A DNA stretch of 64,000 nt from Microbacterium sp. LWH11-1.2. Its GTDB lineage: Bacteria > Actinomycetota > Actinomycetes > Actinomycetales > Microbacteriaceae. This document shows positions 55,190 through 63,903 of this stretch, one piece after another. Made by a program: the position numbers and the translations under genes. The DNA is taken from the NCBI RefSeq assembly GCF_038397745.1, contig NZ_CP151636.1:3286001-3350000 (forward strand). Reading direction: 5' to 3'. Below the pieces are notes generated by a model. The model worked only from the letters and a program-made list of their open reading frames with translations. It was not told the origin of the DNA and did not search any database. The number at the start of each line of letters is the position of its first letter. Position 1 is the first letter of the stretch.

Positions 55190-56626
55190 TCAGCGCTGTG
55201 CGGCACGGTCCCTGGCCCGCTGCTCCTTCGCCGCCATCTCCGACACGGCCGAGTCGCTGAGCCCCTGCACCCCGACGGCCTGCGGAGCATCCGACATCCC
55301 GTGCCCGTCGACGCCGTCCATCATGGACTCGTCGAACGGCAGCTCCCCGCTGAGCACCCGGCGGGTGCGGTCGCGGTCGATCTGCTTGGTCCACGTGCCG
55401 ATGAGGAGAGTGGCCACCGCGTTGCCCGTGAAGTTCGTCAGGGCGCGCCCCTCCGACATGAAGCGGTCGATGCCGACGATCACCCCGACGCCGTCGACGA
55501 GGTCCGGGCGGTAGGCCTGCAGCCCGCCCGCCAGCGTGGCGAGACCGGCGCCGGTGACGCCCGCCGCGCCCTTGCTCGCGATGATCATGAAGACGAGGAG
55601 GCCGATCTGCTCGCCGATCGACATCGGCTGGCCCATGCCCGTCGCGATGAACAGAGAAGCCATCGTCAGGTAGATCGCCGTGCCGTCGAGGTTGAACGAG
55701 TATCCGGTCGGGACGGTGATGCCCACCACCGGCTTCGAGACGCCGACGTGCTCCATCTTCGCGATCAGACGCGGCAGCGCCGACTCCGAGGACGAGGTGC
55801 CGACGATCAGCAGATACTCGCGCGCCAGGTACTTCATGAGCGAGAAGATGTTGACCCGCGTCACCGCCCACAGCAGCGTGCCGAGCACCACCACGATGAA
55901 CAGGATGCACGTGATGTAGAAGGCGACCATCAGGATGCCGAGGCTCCAGATCGCGGAGATCCCGGTCTTGCCGACCACGGCCGCGATCGCGCCGAACGCG
56001 CCGATCGGCGCGAGCCACAGGATCATGCCGAGGATGCGGAACACGAGCTTCTGCAGCTGCTTGACCGCCTCCATGATCGGGGCACCGCGATCGCCCAGCC
56101 CCTGCAGGGCGAAGCCGACGAGCAGGGCGATGAACAGCACCTGCAGCACGCTCTCACCCGTGAACGCGGAGAAGAACGTGGCCGGGATGATGGCGAGGAT
56201 GAACTCCTGCGTGGTCTTCGCCTCGCCCTCGGCCTCATACGAGGAGGCCGCCATGTCGAGCCCGGATCCCGGGTGGATGAGGTTGCCGACGACGAGGCCG
56301 ATCGCGAGCGCGAACGTCGACATGATCATGAAGTACAGCAGCGCCAGACCGCCGATCTTCCCGACCGTCGCAGCCTTCGCGATGGATCCGACCCCGACGA
56401 CGATCGTGCAGAAGATGATCGGCGCGATCATCATCTTGATCAGCGCCACGAACCCCTTGCCGAGAGCCTCGAACCCCTGCCCGACCTCGGGCCAGATGAG
56501 GCCGACGAGTGCGCCGAGCACGACCGCGATGATCACCGCCACGTACAGCCACGTGTGCCGATCCCAGGCCTGCTTGCCGCGCCGCGAGTTGAACCCCGGC
56601 AGACGGAACCCCGTTGTGATGGCCAT
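55190..56626 (-). CDS. dctA: Dicarboxylate/amino acid:cation symporter (DctA-like)
   Basis: This carrier of the DAACS/GltP family imports C4-dicarboxylates or acidic amino acids with H+ or Na+. The 478-residue protein has eight membrane spans plus re-entrant loops. KMMIAPIIFCTIVVGV is near residue 60, the serine-rich hairpin is TSSSESALPRLI, the ion/substrate motif is YSFNLDGTAIYLTMA, and RFMSEGRALTNFTGNAVATLL is the last substrate helix (R and N conserved). The C-terminal 60 residues are polar and longer than in E. coli DctA. AAGGAG lies before the ATG at 56624-56626. A CitA/DcuS-type kinase and regulator are encoded divergently. Confidence 0.93.
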   Translation of the reverse strand: MAITTGFRLPGFNSRRGKQAWDRHTWLYVAVIIAVVLGALVGLIWPEVGQGFEALGKGFVALIKMMIAPIIFCTIVVGVGSIAKAATVGKIGGLALLYFMIMSTFALAIGLVVGNLIHPGSGLDMAASSYEAEGEAKTTQEFILAIIPATFFSAFTGESVLQVLFIALLVGFALQGLGDRGAPIMEAVKQLQKLVFRILGMILWLAPIGAFGAIAAVVGKTGISAIWSLGILMVAFYITCILFIVVVLGTLLWAVTRVNIFSLMKYLAREYLLIVGTSSSESALPRLIAKMEHVGVSKPVVGITVPTGYSFNLDGTAIYLTMASLFIATGMGQPMSIGEQIGLLVFMIIASKGAAGVTGAGLATLAGGLQAYRPDLVDGVGVIVGIDRFMSEGRALTNFTGNAVATLLIGTWTKQIDRDRTRRVLSGELPFDESMMDGVDGHGMSDAPQAVGVQGLSDSAVSEMAAKEQRARDRAAQR

Positions 56627-56774
56627 GTCTTTCTCCTTGATCATGAACGTCGTCGTGTCATGTGTGCGGCGGCATCCTCGTCGCCGATGACATTCACCGT
56701 CGCGGACTTCACACCGCGACGCGATTTGTGGTCGTATTGGTCACTACCGAGATCGCCGACGACCGGAGGATGCG

Positions 56775-58058
56775 ATGGCACACGCCTCTGACGGCCGCAG
56801 CACCGCGTCGCGCGTGTTCGTCGTGCTCCTCGGGGTCGCGGTCGTCATCGGCGTGCTCGTCGCCGTCTTCCTCGTCGTGGAGGCGCAGCGAGCCATCCGC
56901 GCCGAGGCGGAGCGGGTGACGGCCGCCACCGCCGTCTCTCTCGCGGCCGCGCCGGACGTCGTCTCCGCACTGGGTGCCGGAGACGACGACGCCGCGACAC
57001 GCCTGCTCGAGCCTTATGCGATGACGGTCGTGGAGGACGCCGGCCTCGACTTCATCACCGTCATGACCGCGGATGGCGTGCGCGTCACCCACCCCGACCT
57101 CGCACAGATCGGCGGGCGCTATCTCGGCACCATCCCCTCGACCCCTCGGACCCTCACCGAGGAGTTCACCGGCACCCTCGGGCCGTCCGTCCGCACGATC
57201 GTGCCGGTCCTGGACCCCGACGGCACACTGATCGGCTGGGTGGCGGCGGGAGTGACGACCGAGGCGATCTCCGACACGCTCATCCGCCGTCTCCCCCTCA
57301 CGCTCGGGATCACCCTGGGGCTCGTGGCGCTCGGCGCGTGCGGCGCCCTGATCGCTCGCCGCGTCACTCGACGCATCGCCGGAGACCTCCCGCCCGGCCA
57401 GCTGCGCGACGCGGTGTCGTCCTACGAGTCCATCCGCACCCTCGGCGAGGCGCTGCGCGCGCAGACCCACGAGCACGGGAATCGTATGCACACCGCGGTC
57501 GCTCTGCTCGAGCTCGGTCGCAGCGACGAGGCGATCGAGATCCTCACCGAGACCTCACGCCAGAGCCAGTCCCTCGTCGACCAGGTCACGGCCCGGCGCC
57601 AGGGCGACCCCGCGGTCGGCGCCCTGCTGCTGGGGAAGGCATCGCAGGCGAAGGAGCGCGGCATCGACTGGCGGGTGCGGATCGACCCGGAGACCCCGCG
57701 CTCGCCGCTGTCGACGGTCGACAGCGTTTCGGTGCTCGGCAACCTCGTCGACAACGCGATGGATGCCGCGGCGGAGTCCGACGACCGCTGGGTGGGCGTC
57801 TCCCTCTCGCCGGCCGCGGATGGCGGGATCGTGCTCGAGGTCTCGGACAGCGGACCGGGTGTCCCGAGCGACCGACGTGAGCAGATCTTCCAGCAGGGCT
57901 ACTCCACCAAGCCCGCCGATGCGCAGGGCCGCGGCATCGGTCTGGCGCTCGTGCGATCGGTCGTCACGGGCGTCGGCGGCACGGTGACCCTGGAGGGCGA
58001 TCCCACGACGTTCCGCGTCATCCTGCCCGCAGCGGGAGCGCGGAGGCGCCGATCATGA
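56775..58058 (+). CDS. Sensor histidine kinase, CitA/DcuS type
   Basis: This membrane kinase has 427 residues. TM1 is at about 13-35, an extracytoplasmic PDC/PAS-like sensor spans 40-170 (DFITVMTADGVRVTHPDLAQIGGRYLGT is the CitA/DcuS form), and TM2 spans 173-195. The DHp histidine is H232 in LRAQTHEHGNRMH. The ATPase domain has N327 in NLVDNAMDAA, DSGPG at 358-362 and GRGIGL at 385-390. There is no cytoplasmic PAS between TM2 and DHp, so it is shorter than DcuS. GGAGG precedes the ATG. Dicarboxylate sensing is inferred from the divergent dctA gene. Confidence 0.93.
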   Translation: MAHASDGRSTASRVFVVLLGVAVVIGVLVAVFLVVEAQRAIRAEAERVTAATAVSLAAAPDVVSALGAGDDDAATRLLEPYAMTVVEDAGLDFITVMTADGVRVTHPDLAQIGGRYLGTIPSTPRTLTEEFTGTLGPSVRTIVPVLDPDGTLIGWVAAGVTTEAISDTLIRRLPLTLGITLGLVALGACGALIARRVTRRIAGDLPPGQLRDAVSSYESIRTLGEALRAQTHEHGNRMHTAVALLELGRSDEAIEILTETSRQSQSLVDQVTARRQGDPAVGALLLGKASQAKERGIDWRVRIDPETPRSPLSTVDSVSVLGNLVDNAMDAAAESDDRWVGVSLSPAADGGIVLEVSDSGPGVPSDRREQIFQQGYSTKPADAQGRGIGLALVRSVVTGVGGTVTLEGDPTTFRVILPAAGARRRRS

Positions 58059-58747
58059 TCCGGACGCTCATCGTCGACGACGACGCTCTGACCCTCGAAC
58101 TCCATCGCGACTACCTCGCACGCCTCGACGGGTTCGAGGCCTCCGGAGAGTGCAGCGGAGCACGTGCGGCGGTGAGCGCGGTGCTGGATCGCCGAGGCGC
58201 GGACGCCTTCGACCTCGTCCTGCTCGACATCACGATGCCGGACGGCTCCGGCATCGACGTCCTGCGCGCCCTCCGCGCCAGGGCGGCCTCCGTCGACGTG
58301 ATCGCGATCACCGGAGTGCGCGACGCCGAGACCGTCCGGCAGATGGCGGCACTGGGCGTCTTCCAGTACCTCGTGAAGCCCTTCCCCTTCGCCGTGTTCA
58401 AGGAGCGGATGGAGCAGTACCGGTCGTACCGCGCTCAGGCCCGCACCACCGACGGTGAGGCGACGCAGGCCGAGATCGACGCTCTGCTCGGCCGCGCGAC
58501 CGGCACGATCCCGCTGCCGAAGGGCTTGTCGGTGGGCTCTCTGGACCGCGTGACCGCTGCACTGCGCTCGTCGGGCCCGCTGTCGGCGAGCGAGGCGGCC
58601 GAGCACCTCGGCATGTCCCGCGTGGCCGTGCGACGCTACCTCGAGCACCTGGCCGCCGAGGGTGTGCTCAGCCGCACGGCGCGGTACGGCGCGCGCGGTC
58701 GCCCCGAGACCGAGTACCGCTGGAACCGGGGCGGCGACGACGCCTGA
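58055..58747 (+). CDS. Response regulator, CitB/DcuR type
   Basis: This encodes 230 residues. The receiver domain has acidic pocket D8-D10, phosphoacceptor D58 in DLVLLDITMPDG, and lysine K108 in YLVKPFPF. The C-terminal half is a winged helix of the DcuR/CitB group: SASEAAEHLGMSRVAVRRYLEHLAAEGVLSRTARYGARGRPETEYRW. The ATG overlaps the kinase stop by four bases (ATGA). Its expected target is the dctA promoter in the 56627-56774 gap. Confidence 0.94.
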   Translation: MIRTLIVDDDALTLELHRDYLARLDGFEASGECSGARAAVSAVLDRRGADAFDLVLLDITMPDGSGIDVLRALRARAASVDVIAITGVRDAETVRQMAALGVFQYLVKPFPFAVFKERMEQYRSYRAQARTTDGEATQAEIDALLGRATGTIPLPKGLSVGSLDRVTAALRSSGPLSASEAAEHLGMSRVAVRRYLEHLAAEGVLSRTARYGARGRPETEYRWNRGGDDA

Positions 58748-58751
58748 GAGC

Positions 58752-60104
58752 TCAGCGCGGAAGACGCCCCGCGTGCAGTGCACCATCGGGATCGACGACG
58801 GCACGGAGCGCACGCAGCCGCTCGAGGTCCGCCGCGGTCCCGCAGCGCTCGAGCGTCTGCCCCGGCACGAGGAACGTCGGCACCGTCTGCGGGGCCTCCG
58901 CTCGCGCCAGCACCTCGACGAAGCCTGCGAGGCTCGCGTCCCCCGGTTCGCGCGGAGCGCCGGGGAACAGCGGAGCGAGCGCGTGGAGCAGCCAGCCGGC
59001 CGAGGCCAGGGTCGCGAAACCGCTGCGCCGTGGCGCGTCGAGCGCGCCGCCCAGCATCCGGATGTCGATCCCGATGATCGGAGCCTGCTCCGGGAGCTCA
59101 CGGAACTCCACGAGCGCATCGATCGTGGCGTCGTCCAGCGACGTGAGCGCCATGGACGCGCCACGGCCCGGAGTCGGCTCGATCGGCTCGTTGGACGCGG
59201 CCACGAGGGCGCCGGGAGACGTGGCCCCGATCGTCTCGTGCTGCACGACACCCGCGCCGCGGAGCCGATCGATGAGGTCGCCCGCGTCGCCGTCGACGGA
59301 CAGCGCCTGCACCTCGAGGAAGCTGCGCCCGCGGATCGCCTCGGGCAGCTGCGGCGCGTCGGGCATGCGCATCGAGTTCATGAAGACGTTCAACGTCGCC
59401 GGTGCGTCGACGGAGAGGTCGCGCACCGCCCGGATGACGGCGGCCGCGTCCGACACGGCGAACGTGAGGCTCGCACCCCGCAGCGCTGGTGTGCGCACCA
59501 GATCGATCTCGAGCGCCGTGACGATCCCGACGATGCCGCCCGCACCCCGCAGCGCCCACATGAGCTCGGGATCGCTGTCGTCGTCGACGCGCTCGTGGGA
59601 TCCGTCCGCGCGCAGCACCCAGGCCGCGCGCAGGTTGTCGGAGCCGAGACCCGCCGTGCGGCTGAACCACGAGTGCCCGCCGCCGAGCGTGTACCCGGCC
59701 ACGCTGACGACCGGGCTCGTGCCGGCCGGCGCCGCCCAGCCGGTGCCCTCGAGGGCGTCGACGACAGCGCCCCAGCGCACACCGCTGCCCACACGGAGGA
59801 TCCCGGCATCCACGTCGACGTCGAGCGCATCGAACGCCGACATCCGCACGATCACAGCACCGTCGAGATCGCCCGATGCTCCGTGTCCGCTCGGCTGGAT
59901 CGCGAGGCGGAAGCCCGACGCGCGCGCGGCGCCGAGCAGGGTGCGCAGATCGGCGACATCTGCGGGAGCGGCGACGGCGAGGGGCCGCTGATCGATCGCG
60001 AGGTTCCACGGCTGTCTCGCCCCATCGAACTCGGGGTCGCCGAGGCGGAACAGAGAGCCGCTCAGTCGGTCACGAAGCGCATCGAACGAGGAGATCGAGG
60101 TCAT
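58752..60104 (-). CDS. FAD-linked oxidase (PCMH/BBE-like)
   Basis: This is a 450-residue flavoprotein oxidoreductase. The PCMH-type FAD domain is visible in PLAVAAPADVADLRTLLGAARASGFRLAIQPSGHGASGD near residues 41-79. H74 lies where many members attach FAD covalently. VSVAGYTLGGGHSWFSRTAGLGSDNLRAAWVL and LMWALRGAGGIVGIVTALEI follow. The substrate-binding half is variable and the C-terminus (DPDGALHAGRLPR) is short. The substrate is unknown. The ATG is six bases after TACCGT on the minus strand, a leaderless start. The promoter faces the FMN riboswitch promoter, head to head. Confidence 0.88.
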   Translation of the reverse strand: MTSISSFDALRDRLSGSLFRLGDPEFDGARQPWNLAIDQRPLAVAAPADVADLRTLLGAARASGFRLAIQPSGHGASGDLDGAVIVRMSAFDALDVDVDAGILRVGSGVRWGAVVDALEGTGWAAPAGTSPVVSVAGYTLGGGHSWFSRTAGLGSDNLRAAWVLRADGSHERVDDDSDPELMWALRGAGGIVGIVTALEIDLVRTPALRGASLTFAVSDAAAVIRAVRDLSVDAPATLNVFMNSMRMPDAPQLPEAIRGRSFLEVQALSVDGDAGDLIDRLRGAGVVQHETIGATSPGALVAASNEPIEPTPGRGASMALTSLDDATIDALVEFRELPEQAPIIGIDIRMLGGALDAPRRSGFATLASAGWLLHALAPLFPGAPREPGDASLAGFVEVLARAEAPQTVPTFLVPGQTLERCGTAADLERLRALRAVVDPDGALHAGRLPR

Positions 60105-60150
60105 GACGCCACGGTAGGACACCCCTCGGACATTCGACGATGCCCAGTGG

Positions 60151-60156
60151 TAGCCT
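60151..60156 (+). promoter_or_regulatory. -10 box of the FMN riboswitch-ribH unit
   Basis: TAGCCT in the form seen elsewhere in the window lies about 12 bases before the riboswitch aptamer begins. The transcript would start near 60163 and carry the aptamer at its 5' end. Confidence 0.6.
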
Positions 60157-60168
60157 CGTGCCGAATGT

Positions 60169-60302
60169 CCTCAGGGCGGGGTGAGATTCCCCACCGGCGG
60201 TGTCACGGCGAGGCCGTGGAGCCCGCGAGCGGAGTCCACGGTGGAGTCTGCAGACCCGGTGCGATTCCGGGGCCGACGGTCACAGTCCGGATGGAAGAGG
60301 AC
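60169..60302 (+). promoter_or_regulatory. FMN riboswitch (RFN element)
   Basis: The conserved core is seen in order: CCTCAGGGCGGGGTGAG, ATTCCCCACCGGCGGT, the stem GCCGTGGAGCCCGCGAGCG, TGCAGACCCGGTG, GATTCCGGGGCCGACGGT and CACAGTCCGGATGGAAGAGGA. P1 closes CCTC with GAGGA. It binds FMN and, by the family rule, turns down the gene behind it when flavin is plentiful. No terminator stem separates it from ribH, and the ribosome site GAAGGAGC lies only a few bases past the aptamer, so translational control is the better guess. Confidence 0.95.
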
Positions 60303-60319
60303 GAGAAGGAGCAGTCATC

Positions 60320-60754
60320 ATGCCCAGAATCGCCATCGTCGCCGCGCAGTGGCACGCCGAGATCGTCGATCAGGCCGTCGAGTCCTTCGAGGCAAGGCTC
60401 GCGTCACTCGGCTTCGACGACGTCACCGTCCTGCGGGTACCCGGAGCCTTCGAGATCCCGCTGCACGTGCAGCGGCTCGCCCGCAGCGGTCGGGCCGACG
60501 CCATCGCCACCTGTGCGCTCGTCGTGGACGGTGGCATCTACCGCCATGACTTCGTGGCTTCCACGGTCGTCGACGCGCTGATGCGCGTGCAGCTGGAGAC
60601 GGACGTGCCGGTGTTCTCGGCGGTCCTCACGCCGCACAACTTCCACGAGCACGAGGAGCACCGCGAGTACTTCCGCCGTCACTTCTCCGTCAAGGGCGCC
60701 GAGCTCGCCGACGCGGTCGTGAAGACGCTCGCCGGACTCGACGCCCTCGCCTGA
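60320..60754 (+). CDS. ribH: 6,7-dimethyl-8-ribityllumazine synthase, RibH2 type
   Basis: This enzyme makes the lumazine precursor of riboflavin. The 144-residue protein resembles the alpha-proteobacterial type-II enzyme RibH2. Key strings are [55 protein letters not shown] (where type I has the IRGxTxHF loop), [23 protein letters not shown] and [19 protein letters not shown]. It stands alone behind an FMN riboswitch, with no ribA, ribB or ribE near. AAGGAGC precedes the ATG. In the Brucella paralogue the type-II enzyme is also riboswitch-linked and forms decamers; that is family knowledge, not visible here. Confidence 0.92.
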   Translation: MPRIAIVAAQWHAEIVDQAVESFEARLASLGFDDVTVLRVPGAFEIPLHVQRLARSGRADAIATCALVVDGGIYRHDFVASTVVDALMRVQLETDVPVFSAVLTPHNFHEHEEHREYFRRHFSVKGAELADAVVKTLAGLDALA

Positions 60755-60779
60755 TCGGCCGCGAAGGCGGACATTCGCG

Positions 60780-61424
60780 TCACTCCCCGGCGAGACCGCC
60801 CAGCAGGTGACCGAACGACCGTCCTTCGCCCAGGTACGTGGCCGGGTCGAACGGGTCGGCGGCCGAGGCGGCGTCGCGCCGGGCGACCGCGTCCGCGAGC
60901 TCGCGTGCGCCCTTCTCGACGCGCTTCGCGAGCGGGGCGACGTCGTCTCCGGCGCCTCCCCAGTCGCTCGAGGCCGCGAACACGCCCGTCGAGACGGCGT
61001 CGGCGTGCAGGTAGGCGAACAGCGGGCGTATCGCGTAGTCGATCGCCAGCGAGTGACGGGCGGTGCCGGCGTTCGCACCGATGAGGACCGGCTTGCCGGT
61101 CAGCGCGTCGGGGTCGAGCACGTCGATGAACGACTTGAAGAGTCCCGAGTAGCTGGTCGAGAAGATGGGCGTCACCACGATGAGCGCGTCGGCCGACACC
61201 ACGGTGTTGATCGCCGTCTCCAGCGCGGGGGGCGCGAATCCGGTGAGCAGGTTGTTCGTGATGTCGTGCGCGTAGTCGCGCAGCTCGATGACGTCGACGC
61301 TCGTCTCGATGTCGCGCTCGCGGAGCGCCTTGACCGTCTCGGCGGCCAGGCGATCCGCGAGCATCCGCGTGGACGAGGGATTCGAGAGACCGGCCGAGAC
61401 GACGGCGATGCGGCGCACGGTCAT
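60780..61424 (-). CDS. NADPH-dependent FMN reductase (MsuE/SsuE-like)
   Basis: The 214-residue flavodoxin-fold reductase supplies reduced FMN. IAVVSAGLSNPSSTRMLADRLAAET near residues 6-30 is the phosphate-binding loop, VTPIFSTSYSGLFKSFIDVLDP is the flavin site, and GANAGTARHSLAIDYAIRPLF is typical of this subgroup. It begins two bases after the LLM flavin oxidoreductase stop on the same strand, so it should deliver FMNH2 to that enzyme. Convergent with ribH. Confidence 0.92.
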   Translation of the reverse strand: MTVRRIAVVSAGLSNPSSTRMLADRLAAETVKALRERDIETSVDVIELRDYAHDITNNLLTGFAPPALETAINTVVSADALIVVTPIFSTSYSGLFKSFIDVLDPDALTGKPVLIGANAGTARHSLAIDYAIRPLFAYLHADAVSTGVFAASSDWGGAGDDVAPLAKRVEKGARELADAVARRDAASAADPFDPATYLGEGRSFGHLLGGLAGE

Positions 61425-61425
61425 C

Positions 61426-62652
61426 TCAGGCCTCCTTCCGGCTGAGCCCGAAGGCCGCTCCGGCCGGTGCCGGCGTGTCCTGGTAGGGCGAGTCGCCGGT
61501 CAGGTTGTCGCCGCGGTTCGCACCGGGGCGGGCCTGACGGGTCGGTCCGTCGCCGTACTCCGCCTTCACGCGCGCGGCATGGGTGGGAGCATCCGGCACG
61601 GCCTCCGGACGCCCCTTGGCGAGCTCCTTGCGCAGCACGGGGACGACCTCGGAGCCGAGGATGTCGAGCTGCTCGAGCACGATCTTGAGCGGAAGCCCGG
61701 CGTGGTCGATCAGGAAGAGCTGGCGCTGGTAGTCGCCGTAGTGCTCGCGCATGGCGGCGTAGCGATCGATGATCTGCTGCGGCGATCCCACCGTCAGCGG
61801 GGTCATCTCGGTGAAGTCCTCCATGCTCGGACCGTGACCGTAGACCGGGGCGTTGTCGAAGTACGGGCGGAACTGGTTCGCCGCGTCCTGCGAGTTCGCG
61901 GCCATGAACACCTGCCCGCCGAGACCGACGATCGCCTGCTCCGGGGTGCCGTGTCCGTAGTGCGCGTAGCGCTGGCGGTACAGCTCGATCAGGCGCTGGT
62001 AGTGCTCCTTCGGCCAGAAGATGTTGTTCGCGAAGAAGCCGTCGCCGTAGTAGGCGGCCTGCTCCGCGATCTCCGGGGTGCGGATCGAGCCGTGCCAGAC
62101 GAAGGGCGCGATGCCGTCGAGGGGCCGGGGCGTGGAGGTGAACCCCTGCAGCGGCGTGCGGAACTTGCCCTCCCAGTCGACGACGTCCTCTCGCCACAGC
62201 TTGTGCAGCAGCGCGTAGTTCTCGATCGCGAGCGGGAGTCCCTGACGGATGTCCTGGCCGAACCACGGGTACACCGGGCCCGTGTTGCCGCGACCGAGCA
62301 TGAGGTCCATGCGGCCGTCGGACACGTGCTGCAGCATCGCGTACTCCTCGGCGATGCGCACCGGGTCGTTCGTCGTGATGAGCGTGGTCGAGGTGGAGAC
62401 GATCAGACGCTCGGTCCGCGCCGCGAGGGCGGCGAGGAACGTCGTGGGGCTCGATGACCAGAACGGCGGGTTGTGGTGCTCGCCGATCGCGAACACGTCG
62501 AGACCGACCTCTTCGGCGTGCGTGGCGATGGTCAGCGTCGCCTTGATCCGCTCCTGCTCGCTGGGCGTGATGCCCGTGGTGGGATCGCGGGTGATGTCGC
62601 TGACCGACATGATGCCGAACTGCATCGCCTGCGCGCCTGACTGCTCGCTCAT
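61426..62652 (-). CDS. LLM-class flavin-dependent oxidoreductase
   Basis: This is a 408-residue bacterial-luciferase-like monooxygenase. Evidence: MQFGIMSVSDITRDPTTG, IATHAEEVGLDVFAIGEHHNPPFWSSSPTTFLAALAARTERL near residues 42-85 (the HH of the flavin site), DLMLGRGNTGPVYPWFG, and GIAPFVWHGSIRTPEIAEQAAYYGDGFF. The C-terminal 60 residues after the barrel are basic and low in conservation. The substrate is unknown; alkanesulfonate-type or other organosulfur compounds are possible because of the reductase partner. GGAGC precedes the ATG. A promoter with TTGACT and a palindrome lies upstream. Confidence 0.92.
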   Translation of the reverse strand: MSEQSGAQAMQFGIMSVSDITRDPTTGITPSEQERIKATLTIATHAEEVGLDVFAIGEHHNPPFWSSSPTTFLAALAARTERLIVSTSTTLITTNDPVRIAEEYAMLQHVSDGRMDLMLGRGNTGPVYPWFGQDIRQGLPLAIENYALLHKLWREDVVDWEGKFRTPLQGFTSTPRPLDGIAPFVWHGSIRTPEIAEQAAYYGDGFFANNIFWPKEHYQRLIELYRQRYAHYGHGTPEQAIVGLGGQVFMAANSQDAANQFRPYFDNAPVYGHGPSMEDFTEMTPLTVGSPQQIIDRYAAMREHYGDYQRQLFLIDHAGLPLKIVLEQLDILGSEVVPVLRKELAKGRPEAVPDAPTHAARVKAEYGDGPTRQARPGANRGDNLTGDSPYQDTPAPAGAAFGLSRKEA

Positions 62653-62692
62653 GATTGCTCCATTTTCCTCGAAGCGGATGACCGCGCATCCG

Positions 62693-62722
62693 TTTCTATT
62701 CATTTGAATGTATATGAGTCAA
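62693..62722 (-). promoter_or_regulatory. Promoter and operator-like palindrome of the LLM operon
   Basis: On the minus strand TTGACT (62717-62722) and TAGAAA (62693-62698) are 18 bases apart, a recognisable sigma-70-type pair and the only clear -35 I saw. ATTCATTTGAAT (62698-62709) is a 12-base inverted repeat with two middle bases, lying in the spacer where a repressor would sit. No regulator gene is adjacent. Confidence 0.6.
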
Positions 62723-62763
62723 CGCGATGCGGACAACTTTATTCCCGACGGTAGCCTCGGAGG

Positions 62764-63894
62764 ATGAGCAACGCAGCCGCGGCCTCCTCCGGCCCTCCGA
62801 CCGCGTCGACGGCGCGCCCTCGTCGCCGCGTCCCGTTCTGGGACAACGCCCGCTACGCGTGCATCGTGCTGGTGGTGCTGGGCCACGCGATCCAGCGACT
62901 CATCTACGACTCCGACATCGCGTTCGCGTTCTACCTGGCCCTCTACGCGTTCCACATGCCCGCATTCGCGATCATCTCCGGCTACTTCTCGAAGTCCGGT
63001 TCGCCGACCAGGACGCAGATGGCCAGGGTCATCACCGACATCCTGGTGCCATACCTCATCTTCGAGGTGCTGTGGACGCTCACCAAGTGGCTCGTCGAAG
63101 GTCAGGCCAACCCCAACATCACCAAGCCGTCCTGGACGCTCTGGTTCCTGCTCGCGCTGGGGATCTTCCGCCTGATGCTCCCCTATCTCGCCCTGCTGCG
63201 CTGGCCGCTGGCCTGGACGATCGTGATCTCGATCGGCGTCGGGTACCTGCCCAACGTCGACAGCACGTTCTCGCTCTCGCGGACGCTCGGCCTGCTGCCG
63301 TTCTTCGCGTTCGGATGGTGGCTCCGGGAGCGCGACATCGTCGCCCGGTTCCGCCTCCTCGACTTCCGCCCCTGGTGGGTGCGGGTCGCGGCCGTCGCGG
63401 TGCTCGCGGCGACGGGCTGGGCGGCATGGAACTGGCTTCCGGTGTGGCAGGCGATCGACCTGCGGCACTGGCTGTTCTACGAGGACTCGTACGCCGACCT
63501 CGGCGGCGAGCAATGGTGGGCCGGCGGCCTCCGGTTCGCGCTCATGCTGCTCGCCGTCGTCCTCTGCGCCGCGTTCTTCGCGCTCATCCCCCGCGGGACC
63601 TACTGGTGGACGCACTTCGGCCAGTACACGATGTACGTTTTCCTCCTGCACTCGTTCGTGCTGTACCCCTTCCGCGAGTCCGGCGCCCTGCGCGACCTCG
63701 AGCCGACCTGGATCTGGCTGCCTCTCGTCACGATCCTGTCCGTCGTCGTCGCGCTGGCGCTGGCGACGAAACCCGTGCGTCACCTGTTCCGCCCGCTGGT
63801 CGAACCGCGGCCGAAGTGGCTGTTCGCCGACCCCGCTCTCGCCTCCCGCGAGGGGCGGAGGAACGACCCGACCGGATCGCGCCGACCGCGATAG
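62764..63894 (+). CDS. Membrane acyltransferase (acyltransferase-3 family)
   Basis: This 376-residue polytopic protein has about ten hydrophobic segments. RVPFWDNARYACIVLVVLGHAIQRLI near residues 22-47 has the family's D-N-x-R and GH (catalytic histidine) pattern, YAFHMPAFAIISGYFSKSG and PYLIFEVLWTL come next, and LHSFVLYPFRESG is near the end. The WDNARYA form resembles the fucose 4-O-acetylase-like group. It probably O-acylates a cell-envelope glycan. The ATG is six bases after TAGCCT (62752-62757), a leaderless start. Its TAG stop overlaps the -10 box of the next gene. Confidence 0.9.
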   Translation: MSNAAAASSGPPTASTARPRRRVPFWDNARYACIVLVVLGHAIQRLIYDSDIAFAFYLALYAFHMPAFAIISGYFSKSGSPTRTQMARVITDILVPYLIFEVLWTLTKWLVEGQANPNITKPSWTLWFLLALGIFRLMLPYLALLRWPLAWTIVISIGVGYLPNVDSTFSLSRTLGLLPFFAFGWWLRERDIVARFRLLDFRPWWVRVAAVAVLAATGWAAWNWLPVWQAIDLRHWLFYEDSYADLGGEQWWAGGLRFALMLLAVVLCAAFFALIPRGTYWWTHFGQYTMYVFLLHSFVLYPFRESGALRDLEPTWIWLPLVTILSVVVALALATKPVRHLFRPLVEPRPKWLFADPALASREGRRNDPTGSRRPR

Positions 63895-63903
63895 CCTGAA
63901 CGG

